Source of the DNA: Paroedura picta
Lineage: Eukaryota > Chordata > Lepidosauria > Squamata > Gekkonidae
Assembly: GCF_049243985.1 (NCBI RefSeq)
Contig: NC_135381.1
Location: 14,309,345-14,373,344, forward strand
Reading direction: 5' to 3'
Length of the DNA: 64,000 nucleotides
The stretch's first letter is position 1; every line of letters starts with the position of its first letter. The notes under the pieces are model-generated. The model searched no databases. It worked only from the letters and a program-made list of their open reading frames with translations, and was not told the DNA's origin. The translations under genes were made by a program, and so were the position numbers. This document shows, piece after piece, positions 26,846-41,200 of the stretch.

Positions 26846-27797
26846 TCAAAATAATTTGAACCACACCTAGAACGTCTTGCCAATTAGAGCGAGCTAGTGG
26901 GATCAAGGGTTATGACCGGGGAGAAGGCAGAATTGCCTCTGCTCTGACTCCATCGCGGGTCCCTGTCGCATCTCCTTCCTTCTGGGCCTCTGTTTTGAAA
27001 ATCCAAAGTTTCCAGAGCCATGTAAATGCGTGCCGGGGGGGGGGGGGCACGTTTCCGCAATAAAACCACAGTAGCCCTTGCCCCGGTTTGTGCTGTTAAC
27101 CGATTCCAAAAGGTTTTGGTGCAGGGATTCAATAGCTCTGCGTTCAGGTTCTTCCCATCAGTAGCTTTGAGAGAAGCCAGTCTGGTCTTCCCCAAGTAGA
27201 CCTGGATGCTTAATAAACTGAAATGAAATGCACTCACCCAGTGTCCTCCTGGCTCCAGTTAGAGGAAAGACGCTCTGCTTTCTCTTGTACGAAAACATGC
27301 ACACTGGACTCGTGTTCTGAGATGTTTTATTGGCCTTGATAGGACTGGTACCCACATCTGAAATCCTAAAGTGTATACGATACAAAAAAAATAGTTCCCT
27401 TCCCCTCCATGCTCCTCAGAGTGCCTGCTGAAGACATTTGCCGTTCAGCTGTGCAAAAGTCTCAAGGGCCTACGGTTTGAGCAAGCGCAGACGGGTAGTC
27501 TTCTGCCTGGGTGGAAACGCCCTTCCCATCCGACAACTGGCACAGATGCCTGAAAATCTTAGCCAAAAGCAAGTTTTTAGCCCTCAGTGTTTGGGGAGAT
27601 ATGCAAGGGGGAGCTGCATCTCCAAAAGGGCCTTGTGTTTCTATGCCCCCTCCTCTTCCGGCCCTGGATGTCCTCCTTTTTCATCTAGGGCCACCAGGTG
27701 ACTATGCTTCACAAACCTCACTGTTCGACAGGGCTTTGTGGATGTGGGAGACAAGCGTGCCTGCAAGATTCCAGATGTCCAGGTCAGGGGTCTAGAG

Positions 27798-27872
27798 CAG
27801 GGGTGGCCAAACTGTGGCTCTGCACATGTCCATGGACTACGATTCCCAGGAGCCATTCTAGCTACATCCAGG
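27798..27872 (+). mobile_element. Palindromic hAT MITE, partial and diverged copy
   Basis: CAGGGGTGGCCAAACTGTGG and CCATGGACTACGATTCCCAG follow GTCTAGAG, the same octamer used by the copy at 59637. The right arm is not recognisable. Confidence 0.6.
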
Positions 27873-28070
27873 GGCTCTGCAGCACCAGGAGACCATTCAT
27901 GTCTTTGGGAATTGCAGTGCTGGTAAAAGGCTGCCTCCAGATGATGGGGAAAGAAATGCATTATACCGTTGGTGGTGAAGTTAACACTGAAGCAGCCAGA
28001 TGGAGGATTTTGTGTGTATATGCATGTAAAATCTTGCTACCAGTGGTTGTGGGGCTATCATGTCTGACTT

Positions 28071-28076
28071 TTTATT
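28071..28076 (-). terminator. EMID1: Candidate EMID1 polyadenylation signal
   Basis: AATAAA on the minus strand about 1.0 kb after the EMID1 stop codon. A second candidate is at 27326-27331. Inference only. Confidence 0.3.
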
Positions 28077-29085
28077 TTTTTTCTTGATTTTTTCTTGATT
28101 TGTCTTGATTTTTGGACAGAGTAGTTGTACGCTAGAAGTGCACAAAAACCATAGTTTTACGAAGGGGAAACAAGCTCATAGTAGGGTGAGGCAGCCTTAC
28201 AAATGCCTGAAGGTTTCACCCTTCCCCCAAATTTAAAAGCACAAGGACATGTTTCTTGCTGGGAGTGCTCAGGCTCCTAAACAAGAAGGTTGTGGTCTAA
28301 ATAGCATTGGGGGGGGGTGCTGATGATCATACCGCTTATGTTACAGGTACTAACCAAAAGGTACCTAAGACATTCAGTCTGCAAGGCACTCCAAGAACAT
28401 TAGTAAGGGTAAAGAATGTGGCAGGGAATTTTTTTTTTCAGAGAAAAAATACTGTGATTGGACTAGGAGTCATTCAGATGATCTCCCTCTGGATTCCCAC
28501 GAGAACAGAACGACAATTGTGCATCTTTTGCATACTGAAACAATCTGGAAAGGCCTCCGGTTCTTTCACCCATTCCCTTGCCAGCCTGTCGGGGAAGAGG
28601 AGCCCCTAGGCAGGGGGAGCCAAGAACGGATGCGAGAATGCAGCACAGATCTGCAGCTCTAGTCCAGTGAAGTCCCAGGCTAGCATCCAGCCCCACAGTG
28701 GCAGGGAAGTATCAGCAAACTACAAGCCAGTGCATCTAGGGAAGGGGGAAACGCATCCCTGCAAAAATAGCACCGAGAGATGGAGAGCTCCCCCTGCAGG
28801 ACGATCAGGGAATCACAAAAGGTGCACACAGCCCCGGTTCCGGCGACCGTTTAAGTCAGGCACACGACAAATGGGTTACAGACCCCTTGCACAAAAGGAA
28901 ATAAATACCAAGCAGGGTTGTTAGCAAGCAAGTATTCTCCCAGGCACAGTGGTATTGCACCCCTTTCTGCTGCTTCTCCTTGCGACGGTCGGAGGTGGGC
29001 AGAGGGCTGGGCACCGCCCCAGAGGAGACCGCTGTGAATGCCAGGGTGCTTTCCTTCTGCACTCAGCAGGCAAGCTGGTTGCTCC

Positions 29086-29225
29086 TCATTCCGTCTTCTT
29101 CTCTTTCCTCTGGGCTTGCTGGCGTGAGGTCACCCTGTCGGCTGCCAGAATCTCATCACGCTTCCCCCGGTAGTAGCTGGGGGCGCTAGTGGAGGCAGGA
29201 CCAAGGCCCGATCCCAGTTCTGGTT
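29086..29225 (-). CDS. EMID1: EMID1 last coding exon
   Basis: 140 nt. [20 protein letters not shown], then a basic tail to TGA at 29086-29088. Human has EPELGSGAGPAGTGTPSLL at the same place. The last ~25 residues differ from human. Confidence 0.92.
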
Positions 29226-32200
29226 CTATCGGCGTGTGAAGAAGAGGGGAAAGTAGAGTCAGACCCAACGTTCCTCCCTCTTGCCATGGAATTTGACATC
29301 CCTCCCCCCACCCCCAGCACGATTCTCAGCTTTCATTTCTCCTAGGTTTGTTTTTAAGAAAAAGTTCTAAGCCTCAGCGCTTCAGAGGTAAGCGTGACCA
29401 TGGACGGGTGACATCTGGTGACGTTTTGGATGCTGAAGAGGAACGTGCAGGGATTTCACTGGTCAGCTTAAGGCAGGCTTGCTCAACCAGGGTTTCGTGA
29501 AACCCTGGGGTTTCTTGATAACCTTAGAAGGGTTTCCCAAATGGGTGGGAGTGAATTCATTTCAATGTATTTTTTAAATTTTGTTAAGCGTTTATCAGGA
29601 GATAGGACCATGTGTGATCAGGTTGACCCACCCACCCCTCCCAAAATGGTCAACAGGCCCAGAGGGGATGGGAAAGGTTGGGGCCCTGAGTGGGCGTGTC
29701 CACTGCTCTGCTTCTTAGCCATGTATTCTGCTTGATTGGGCCACTCCTGGGGTTTCTTGAAGCCTGAAGGTTTCAGGGTTTCTCAGTGGTAAAAATGTTG
29801 CAAAAGGCTGGCTTAAGGACAGAGAGGTGCCCCTTGTGTTGGAAGTCACTTTGCTTTAATAACCCGTCTTGTGGGACGTAAATAACTGATTCATTTGGAT
29901 AATATATGTAGACTGCAAAAGCTGGATGACGGGGCAGCGGGGCAGAGCAGATACCACCCCCCTGACATGGCCAGGGGTAAGAGAACAATGGAAAAGGTGT
30001 GACCGCAGGCTTAGATAATAAAGCTCATCTTACTACCAAAGTAAGCAGCCACAAAGGCATCTCCTAAGTTGTTTTTCCAGGCTTGAGGGGAGGAGGTCCT
30101 GAATTAAGGTCCTGGGAAGGGAGTGTTTTTCTATTTTCAACTGTACCCCAGAACTGCTGCCTTTCAAGCAGGGCAGGAACTATGTTGTCTCCATGGGCAA
30201 AAGCCTTGACTTGGGAAAGACCTGGGGAGAGGGTTGAGCCCTGCTGCCCCAAAGGACTCTGTCCCAATTGGGGACATTCTCCAGCTGCCAACAGCGAGCG
30301 AGCCGATCACCCACATTCTGATCTCCCTACCCGTTTGGCGCTTCAGCCCGTGCCGTTTAAGGCAACTCCCTCCATGTCGAAAGGAAGTATATTTTAAATA
30401 TCCAATGGTGGAGACAAACATCAGGGGAAGCCACCGCCTTTTAGGCCAGGCTTAGGAGCTTCCTGGAGGCTTCTGGGAGCTGCTGTCAAAACTGGCCTGC
30501 TCTGTGAAATGGCCCTTGGTCCCATCCAGCAAGTGATTCCTGTTTGATGTTACCTGGCAGTTACTCAGGTGTACACAGAAGCCAGACCCCCCCCCCTTAA
30601 ATTCTGCCTCAGTTCCTTACAGCAGGGGTAGTCAACCTGTAGTCCTTCAGATGTCCATGGATGACAATTCCCATGAGCCCCTGCCAGCGTTTGCTGGCAG
30701 GGGCTCATGGGAATTGTCGTCCATGGACATCTGGAGGACAACAAGTTGACTACCCCTGCCCTACAGTGCTTAGTTCTGCACCCTCACACAAACACATACA
30801 CGCTAATCCCATAGTGCTAGTTCACTGTTAACTCCCAGCTGGTCCAAAAGAGCTTATTTCCCCTGAACGTTCAGGCTGGTTTAACAAGGGTGCCATTGAG
30901 CATAGGCAGAGTTGGACACGTGCACACATGCTTCGGAACAGCAGGCCTCCATGCTCTTGGGTTAAATCTGCCCCCAATTAAACGCCACCATTCTGCAGAA
31001 ACATTGGTCCGCTTTTGCAGAAGTGGGGTATCTGCTGTGCTGGCTTCCCTTTGGATTCATGCTGGAGTGACAAAGAAGGGGCTCAGTCCACGTAGCCACT
31101 CATGGGTGGCCATAGAACAAGAAGGGTCAAACAAACAATGCCATGCTGGAATTAAAAACAAGAAGAACTTTGTCTTCTGCGGGGGCTTTGAATACACAGG
31201 AAAAAACTGACCTTGCATGCAAAAGTTTTTTTTGTGGGGGGAGAAAGCCCAGGCTGCAGTGAGACTCCTCAGGCCATGGGCTCTCAATCCACTTGGTGAA
31301 GGCATCATGCTAAAGGAGGACGGAAGGAGAGGTAGGAGAGGTGAAGCCCTTTGGTTTATTGTTACCTGGCCAGATGATAGCTTCCAGCAAGGTGACCCTC
31401 CTAGCCAGGAGCTCCAGCCGGGCCTGCTGCTCTAGGAAGCTTTGTAAGCTAATGGCCTAGTGGAGATTGAGAAGAACAGAGTGCGAATTCATTCACTCTC
31501 AATACGGGGAGAGAAAGATGGGGAAGAAAAAAAAGGGGGGAGAGCCTGTTGCTGAGAGCAGAATCAGAACACCAAGGGGTCTTGAGAGGGGGTGGGAAAT
31601 GCTGCTGAGTTTGGAGGGGGGGAAGTTGCCCATCTTTACTTCTCTGGAGGAGACCAGCACCTGGACAGGATTTGCCTTCTCCGTCTCAGACTGCTGTGGA
31701 ATCCAGGAAGAGAGGAGTTCAAAAGTTCTTAGTTCATCTCCTAGCATCACCTACAGTACCCAGTCGGAAAGTGTTCAGAAACCACTGGTCTAAAGAAGAA
31801 GAGTTGGTACTTATATGCCGCTTTTCTCTACCCGAAGGAGGCTCAAAGCAGCTTACAGTCACCTTCCCTTTCCTCTCCCCACAACAGACACCCTTGTGAG
31901 GTGGGTGAGGCTGAGAGAGCCCTGATATTACTGCTCGGTCAAAACAGCTTTCTCAGTGCTGTGGTGAGCCCAAGGTTACCCAGCTGGTTGCATGTGGGGG
32001 AGCGCAGATTCAAACCCGGCTCGCCAGATTAGAAGTCCACACTCCTAACCAAAGTGGTCAAGCCTTCTCTGCCTCCCAACAGATATCAGGGCCCTAACTC
32101 AGAGTGCTCTTTCTGACCTTTAGATAGATTTCTTTTGAAAGGCTGTGCGGGTGCAGTGTGTAACCATAACGCCATCAGCTGGCTCACTTGATTGCACACT

Positions 32201-35200
32201 AGGGAATGCTGCACTGTGCTTTTTTGCCTGTGCGAGGTCCTCCACACTCATCTCCTTTCACCACAAGTGTTCCTGCCCACTTCCATCTGCTCCTCCTTCC
32301 TGAGCAAGCTTTCTCTGCTTTAGCTTCGCTGTAGACATCGCACAGACCAGCTTAAAACTCTGGGCACCTTGGGCCAATGTGCCCAGTTAATGAGAATCAA
32401 AAAATCTGGGCCATGATTGACCATGACAAGAATGAACTGGACATTTTGGGTGGCTGGGGGGGGGCAAGAAAAGGTTGAGAACTGCCATCCTTTTTACCAG
32501 CTGCTGCGCCTGTGCACATATGTAGACCTATGTGTGGACAACCATATTCTGCGTGATTGTGCCACATCTGGGGTTACTTGACGCCTGGAGAATGTTTCAG
32601 GGGGTTCTCAATAGTAAAGAAGTTGAGAAAGGCTGGGCTAGCTACCCAGTGTTGCTATTGGCATCTAAAGTATGCTTTTCCTGTTAAAAAGAGCATGAGT
32701 AACCGTTACCTCCTTCTGCCACCAGAGGGTATCCTGTAATCACAGATGGCCCCAGGAACAGGCAGCAGTGCCCCCTAATCTGGCCAGAACTGGGTCAGTA
32801 CACGTTTCCACTGCTTTGGTTGTGAGTTGGCCACACTGCCTTTGGAACCCAGAGTGGGTCCAGGAGACCTTTTCCATCCTCATGGCCTGGCAATAACCGG
32901 AGCCAGCTGTCCTGTGCCCAGCAGTGCCGCTGTCCCCCCACTGGCACCCAGTGAAACATCTGGAGAGAAAGTTTGGTTCTGGAAGGGATCTGCTGCCCAT
33001 AAGCCTACCACGACAGACAGGGCTGATGTTTTCAGGACCTGGGTTTCTGCAGCTGGACGATGCGGCGATTAAATTGTTGCTCACCTGCATTACCTGTGCA
33101 CAGCCTTTGCGGCAAAATTGACCACCTGTGTCCCATTGGGTCAAACACAAGACTGCCTGTCACAGAACCTTGGCACACCTGGTCTCTACCTTCTGCTAAG
33201 GACCGTCAAGCACATGGCCAGCCAAGATGCACGTCTTGTGGATCTATGTTCTTTTTGCCAAGCACAGGGTGGTCCCCTTTTCCCTAAGCCCCCTGGCCTG
33301 GGGATTCTCTCCTTCTGTCTGTCTCTACTCACCATGAAGCCCAATCATTGTTTCCAAGATTAAAACCCTCTCAGCTAAAATCTTCAAAGCCTCTCGGAGC
33401 TGGTGTAACCCCTCCCCCTGCGGACGAAAGAGACAGATACAGCCGTGAAGGGAACGCACAAGGGGGGAGGGGGTGTGCAGGGGCGGGGAGGGAAGAGGCT
33501 GGGGAGGGGGGAGGCTGAAGTCTCGCCTTTTCCCTCCCACCCATCCGGACTCCTTCCAGCCATTCCAGCCCTCCCCGAGGGCTGTGTGCAAAGGGAGGGG
33601 GGGAGCAATGCATAGATTAAGCCGGGCAGGGAGAACAACCGATCTTTGCAAGGTGGTGCATCTAGGTGCTGGGGTTATCGTCATCAACATGCACATACAA
33701 TCCACTAGGAGAGAGGGGCATTCAGGTGGTTCAGTTTGTAGGGAATCTGTGCCATGGGTTGGAGGGAACATTAAAAAAACAATAACAACCATGCATGCAT
33801 GCCCACATTTCCTTCCCTGCTGCATTTCTTGTTCTGCCTAAAAGAATCTTCCCTACAGCGTGTCCTTTAGGACAGGGGTAGTCAACCTGTGGTCCTCCAG
33901 ATGTTCATGGACTACAATTCACATGAGCCCCTGCAAGCAAACGCTAGCAGGGGCTCATGGGAATTGTGGTTCATGAACATCTGGAGGACCACAGGTTGAC
34001 TACCCCTGCCTTAGGAGGCTTGGGGGAGCTTCGGTTCTCTGTCCTACCCCAGGTGCTGCTGCATTCCACTACAACCCAGAGAGAACAGACTGAACTTTTA
34101 CCCACGACCCAATCTTATGTAGAAATCGGCCCTAATGTGTCCAACTGCAGACAGTGCCGTGTTTTGCAGCCAGAATATAAGCCACCTTGCAGGCTGCAGC
34201 AAGCCCCAATGCCCCCCACCCATTCCCCCTTCCTCCCCATCCTGGCTGTGAGTGGGGAAGAAGAGTCCTGCAGGTTTCTTTTGAAGTGGAGGGCTTTCCT
34301 CACAATGGGATGGAGACCTTACCAGCCAGGGGCAGAAGGGGCAAAAGCCATTATCGTAGGCACAGGAAGGCATCAAGGCTGGAAGATTGCTCACATAGCA
34401 GGCTCCAGGTGTACCTCTTAACAAAACCCCTGCACCTGTCCCACTGGAGTAGCGGCTGATAAACTTTCTAGGCTCAGGACTAGGGTTGCCAGCTCTGGGT
34501 TGGAAAATATCTGGGGATTTGGAGGGTGGAATCTGAGAGTGGCAAAGGGGTCATTCCATCAAGGGGAACTGATCTCTGTCACCGGGAGATGAGTTGTAAC
34601 AGCGGGAGATCTCCAGCCAACACCTGGAGGTTGGCAAGCCTACTCCGGACTCACCTATAATGCCAAAGTCTGCAACATGGGGCCCATGAAATCTTTTAAA
34701 AAATACATTCCTCTTTCTCTTTCTGCTTTTCACGGGGCATATGGGCTATACAGCAGACACCCTAGCTTGGGAACCTTGGTTCTGTGTATTCACAGGGGCA
34801 GTAGAAATTTAAGCCTCTGAAATAGAGTCCAATAGCACCTTTAAGACCAACAAAGATTTATTCAGGTCATAATCTTTGTTTCAGAGCCTCTTGTGGCGCA
34901 GAGTGGTAAGGCAGCAGTCATGCAGTCTGAAAGCTTTGCCCATGAGGCTGGGAGTTCGATCCCAGCAGCCGGCTCAGGGTTGACTCAGCCTTCCATCCTT
35001 CCGAGGTGGGTAAAATGAGTACCCAGCTTGCTGGGGGGTAAACGGTAATGACTGGGGAAGGCACTGGCAAACCACCCCGTATTGAGTCTGCCATGAAAAC
35101 GCTAGAGGGCGTCACCCCAAGGGTCAGACATGACTCAGTGCTTGCACAGGGGATACCTTTACCTTTACCTTTAATCTTTGTTGGTGTTAAATGTGCTATT

Positions 35201-38200
35201 GGACTCTGTTTTTGTTGTGCTCCTTCAGAGAAACACGGCTACCCACTTGAATCTAAGCATCTGCTGAAGCATACCCCACTCGTGAGTCCTGACTCGTTAA
35301 AAGATCCGTGCACCAGAACCCAGTGCTATGCAATAAGGTGGCAAAACCTCTGTAACAGCACAGGATTTATATGCCTCAATTCCTAACTATGATTCCTCCT
35401 CTCGTTCCCACAATGAAAAAGAAACAATTAAAATGAAACACAGACAATGAATGGATCTCTCATCTTCTTCCTTCCTGCAGTTCTCTGGATAATGTTCATC
35501 CAGACACTCTTTCTCACATACAGTGGATTAATGCTGAAGCTCCAGTCAGTGTAGTGTTAACTAGCTCAGTGAAATGTCAACTGGTAAAAGTATTGGAATC
35601 TGTGGTGTGCATGGTTCAGAGACATATGAAGACCATCCTGCAGGGGGCATCAGAGAATATGCGTATTTAGCATAGTTAGCTTAAGAACTTCCTGCTGTTT
35701 TTCAACCCGTCTCCTCTTATATCCTGCTTGGCTCATTTGCAGACTTCCTGCTCCTTTGAGCGCCTTTCCTCCCTGCTTTCTTCCATAACAAAGAGAGTTA
35801 GATGGTAGGACTCCCTTTCCTCTCTCTCTACAAAGTTATTTCTCTTTGAAATAAAACTTAAGCAGCCCGGTGCTCTGCTGTTTGCATATTCTAAACCCCG
35901 CCAACACAAGAAACTCCTCTGAGCAGGAGGTTAATCCACTCCTGAAGCTGCAGCAAACAAACAACAGGCTCTCTGCTGTGTTCTGTGTTTGTTTGATGGA
36001 AAAATAACTCCCTTGGTGGGCATAGCAGCAAGCCGTTATTTGACTGCTGCAAGTGTTCATTTTGGCTTGGTAAGGCACGCTAGGGAAGACACACAGTGGA
36101 TGGGGAAGGACAGAGAAAAACCTAGCCAAGGTCAAGCATCAGCATTTGGTAACCCAGGGGCCAACTCCAACCCTGGGAAGGGCGTTACCTGCCCCATTAC
36201 TTGTCAATCTCAGGAGATGGGCATAGGGGGACTGGTGGCATATACGACACATGGCCTGGAAGAAAGTTCCCAGCACTTGGTTGGGAAATACCTGGAGATT
36301 TGGGAGGGTGAGGCTCGGGGAATGGAGACCTCATCAGGGTACACTGCCATAGAGGTCACCCTCCAAAGCAGCCATTTTGATCTCTGCAGACGGGAGATCC
36401 ACTGTAATACCTGGAGATTTGCAAGCCCTACCTGGAGGCTGGCATCCCTAGCCTGGAATCCGGTGGCCAGAAAAAGATGGCAGGAAGATTTCATTCACCT
36501 CCCCTTGTCCCTAGAAGTTGCCAAGCTGATATAGGTGCATAAGAATAGGAGATGGCGTACATGCGGTTAGTGGCAGAGGATGGTGTGACAGGCAGTGGGG
36601 TTGGGGTGGGGGTGTGCATGGATGGCGAGAAAGATGAAGTAACCAGATCCCCAGAAGAGGTATTGCTCACTCTCTTCCCCAGACATATTCAGGAAGAGGG
36701 CAGGATGGTCAAGCTGGCACCTCTCACTTCCACCCGCTCTGTGGGACAGGACAGTCATCACTGATTTGGACCGAAAGCAGGGGTGTCTTGTTGGTTTCAT
36801 GTATCGAAATCCACACAAAAACAGCCAGCTCCAGTACTTTTAACTGCACTGACTGTTTACCTCTGACAATTTACCCCTTTTTTAATGGACCCTTCAGGAG
36901 CTGTGACATCCTACAGCAGAGGCCTCCAATATGGTGCTGGTGGATGCCAGGGCACCCGCCAAGGCCTCTTCTGGCACTGGCCAAGTGCTTTTAGAAAGGG
37001 GATGGGACAAAGCAGGGGTTTTGCCCAGCAAGGCTTTTGTTCTGCTGGGCTGATTTATTGGCATCCTGTTAAATATGGCTTCTGTCTGAAATGTTGCAGA
37101 GTTCTATAGAACCTCTCTCCCTGATGTTTTGAGGCTGGCTCCGCCTCTTGTAGCAGCCATTTTGTGATTGGCCACCATTTTGAGATTGTACCCGCTGCTC
37201 TGTGTCAGAATTTTAAAGATGCCTACAGGCCCCCCCAAAAATTGAGACCCTGTCCTACAGCAAACACAGATCTTGGTAATGTATGTTCCCGCTAGAACAT
37301 GGGAGAACTACAGGATGTTTCTCCCATCTTGAAGGAGTATGACCTTCCAGATCGTACCTTCCAGATTGGCATGTTGCAAATGAGGCTATATTATTTAATC
37401 AAGGCATCAATTAGACAACTAGATCATCATTCTTCTGATTGATTAAAGCTGTGCCCTTGATTTGAACTCTGGTGCTAGAGAAGACTCTTGTGAGTCCCTT
37501 GGACTGCAAGGCGAACAAACCGGTCAGTCCTAAAGGAGATCAACCCTGCTTGCTCCTTAGAAGGCCAGATCCTGAAGATGAAACTCAAATACTTTGGCCA
37601 CCTCATGAGAAGGAAGGACTCCCTGGAGAAGAGCCTAATGCTGGGAGCGACTGAGGGCAAAAGAAGAAGGGGACGACAGAGAATGAGGTGGCTGGATGGA
37701 GTCCCTGAAGCAGTCGGTGTGAACTTAAACGGACTCCGGGGAATGGTAGAGGACAGGCAGGCCTGGAGGATCATTGTCCATGGGGTCGCGATCGGTCGGA
37801 CACGACTTCGCAACTAACAACAACAACAATTGGGAATAGTTTTTTTTAAATTAATTGTTTTCTCTAAAAAGTGCATAGAAAAAAGCGGGTTGCCAATCTC
37901 AACAGATTCTTCCAGCTCTACTAAAATGGATGGCTCTTCCAAGGTAGCACTTCTTGTTGCATGCATATCACATTAGCAAAGTAGCAAAGCAAATGATGTT
38001 TTTTTTCTCCCTTTGGCACCATCATAAGCAAATATATGCTGGTGTGTGTTCTTTTTCAGGGGGTTAGCCATCAAATCACAACTGACTTATGGCGATCCTG
38101 TGGGGCTTTAAAGGCAACAGACGTTCAGAGGTAGTTTGCCATTACCTGCATCTGTGTAGCAGTCCGCGATTTCCTTGGAGGTCTCCCATCCAAATACTAT

Positions 38201-41200
38201 ACTAACCAGGGCCGATGCTGCTTAGCTTTCAAGATCTGATAAGATCAGGCTAGCCTGGGCTATCCAGGTCAGGAAATTCTGCTACAGTAAGTGAATTAAC
38301 CTCACAGGAATAGGTGTCTTTTATGCTGTGCCTAAACCTGAGGGACCGCCTCCCCGCCTATGCCCCCAAAAGAGCTCTGCGCTCTACTACCACCAACCAG
38401 CTAAGGATCCCTGGCCCTAAAGAAGTCCGCCTGGTCTCGACCAGGGCCAGAGCATTCTCTGTTCTGGCCCCTACCTGGTGGAACGAGCTCCCAGAAGAGA
38501 TCAGGGCCCTGACGGAGCTTAAACAGTTCCGCAGGGCCTGCAAAAAGGAGCTCCTCCACCAGGCATTTGGCTGAGACCAGACGTAATCAACAGCGACCAA
38601 GGGCCCCTGCTCCCCCCCACCCCCCCCCCTCAGAATTCAATAAATAAACCACCCCCCTCAGAATCCCATCAATAAGCCCTGGACCTGTTTGTAGTACTTT
38701 ATTGTTATACCGTTATATTGTGCTGTTATTTTGGTTACAATTATTAGTTATCAGTTATACATGTTACAGACTGTTTTATGTATTGTTCTCTGTTATGATG
38801 TAAACCGCCCTGAGCCTCCGGGGAGGGCAGTATATAAGTATGATAAATAAATAAATCACAGGGGAGTTGCTTGTTTTGTAAGCAGCTCCTGCACAGCTGA
38901 GAAAAATTTAAGCAACACAGGAGGATGGCAGACCCCGGGGGTCTTCTATACTGAATCGGAACACACACACCATCCCAGCACTGTGCCAGTTGCGGTCCCT
39001 GCTGATGTGGGGGGTGGGTATCTAAACTTTATTGAAGTTGTACAGGAGATGATCTCAGAAAAAAAAAACTCAGTTCATAAAGGGGTAGATTTGAATGTTG
39101 CAAAATGACAACAGGTGCCAGTGATGGTATAGATAGAAGAAGAAGAAGAGTTGGCTCTTATATGCTGCTTTTCTCTACCAGGAGTCTCAAAGTAACTTAC
39201 ATTTGCTTTCCCTTTCCTCTCCCCACAACAGACACCCTGTGAGGTGGGTGAGGCTGAGAGAGCCCTGATATCATTGCTCTGTCTGAACAGCCTGATCAGT
39301 GCCGTGGCAAGCCCAAGGTCACCCAGCTGGTTGCATGTGGGGGAGGAGCAGGGAATCAAACCTGGCTCCCCAGAAAGTCCGCACTCCTAAGCACTACACC
39401 AAGCTGGCTCTCTAAATGACAACAGGTGCCAGTGATGGTATAGCTACAGGCCAACAGGCACTTTCCTGGTCAGATTTGTCTCACCTGAGCTGAATCTCTC
39501 CTGCGGAAAGAGTTTCAGGGCTCACTCCTGCCCTTGCTGTAGCTGAGAGGGGGATGTGCATCTGTTTGCAGAATACTGCAATCGGCACGCTCTTAGTCCT
39601 AGTTTGCACTGAGATGGTAAACCTGTATCTGCAGAGTGTTATTTCAGGTTATGGGCATAGGTCACCTGATTAAATGTCTCTGTATAGAAATAATTCCCTG
39701 CACAGATAAAACTTGATGTCATGGAGAACAGATCTAGCCTGCTTGGCTGTCTGGATATGTAGGAAGCATCTCTCCCTCCCCCCTCAACTGAAAGCTCCCG
39801 TCTACATTCTAGTCCAGGTAGAAGTTGATCACCTCAATGAGAATTAGGCTTTTGGGTGTTGTGCTTCGCATCACTTAAGAGCCATTCTCCTGCTATTTCT
39901 ACTCTGCTACAAATGCTGTCATTTAAGGATAAATTGCAGATTCTGTCCTTAGAGAGAAACAATATTCTGGCTTCCTGCTTGCATTTCCAGGAAGTGTGAA
40001 GAGCACTTTAAGTATCACCTCTGTAACTGAACATTGCTGTGACAGAGGTCAGAAAAGACACAATGCAGAAGTGTTAGGTGCTAGCATACCAATCCTGGAT
40101 AGATAATCCCCCAGGTGGGGTTGCAATGAGGAGAAAGGAGAGTAACAAGGAGAAAGGGAGAAACTCAGGACAAGGCTATCTAACTCCCTTTCTCCGTCTT
40201 TAGGAATACTCTTGAAAGGTCCCTCTAAGGACGCTGCAACTGAAGCTTGCTTTTTGCTTGTCTTTTTGTTTGCTATCTTTCTAGCCTACAACATGCAGCA
40301 TTATTGGGGTAACACTTGGCTTTACTTTCTTTCTAGTGGCAGCCAGGGCTGGTAACACAACATGCACCCAACATGACACTATGCCTTTAAGGGCCACTGC
40401 TCATCCCCCTCATAAGCTTCAAGACCCGTGGAAGAAAGAGACACAACTCATCCCTAACAAGGGCTGCTTTGCTGTCATCTCTCCAAAGCCTCTTTACCAC
40501 CTTTGTCACTCTCTCCCCACTATTATCTTGTAGCTGTCAACTATATTCCTTAAGGCTGCATTCTTATTTCCTGTCTTAACTGGCGGCAGCAGCATTTGAT
40601 CATGTCAATCTACAAACACAGGTGTACCCAGCTCTTTGCCAGACCTGTTACCTGAGATCCCTTTCACTGAAGACTGAACCTAAGACCTTCTGGTTAACAG
40701 CATGTGCTCTGACCAGATTACAGTCCTGCATCAGGGTACCAAAAACTGCATGGAAGTCTCAATGGTGGTGGAGGGGAAATAGCATTCAAGAAATTGGATT
40801 ATTTGATCATGGCAGGAGCAGCTCAGCAAAAGACAAAAGAGAAGGCAGCTGGAGCACCAATGCATGGATCCACGACCTGCATTTGTGGTTTAGATGGGGT
40901 CAGAAAGGGGTGCTGGTGGTAGCTGTTCAGTGTGGGGTTTACAGTGCATAAATATTCCTTGAGAAATCCCCATACATGGCGAGTCCCTTGTCCAAGCAAG
41001 ATGCAAATTTTATCACGGGGAAATTCTCTCTTTTTCACGAGAAAGACTTTGCGATTTCAACCGCTATATATAGGAAACTATTCTGTGAGGTTTTTCTTAG
41101 CGTGGAAAAGAAATGATTGGAAAAACTGTTGAATTTCAGGGCTATAGGCAACCATTTAAGGCACAGAGCCTCTAGGATAGTGGGGTAGGTTCCAAACTCT

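Noticed and set aside
37578-37817. Host gene at an 80-codon open frame
   Set aside because: The protein is the BovB ORF2 C-terminus, with a BovB 3' end following.
38055-38265. 5S rRNA gene
   Set aside because: Only the internal part resembles 5S. It is fused to a SINE body and is diverged.
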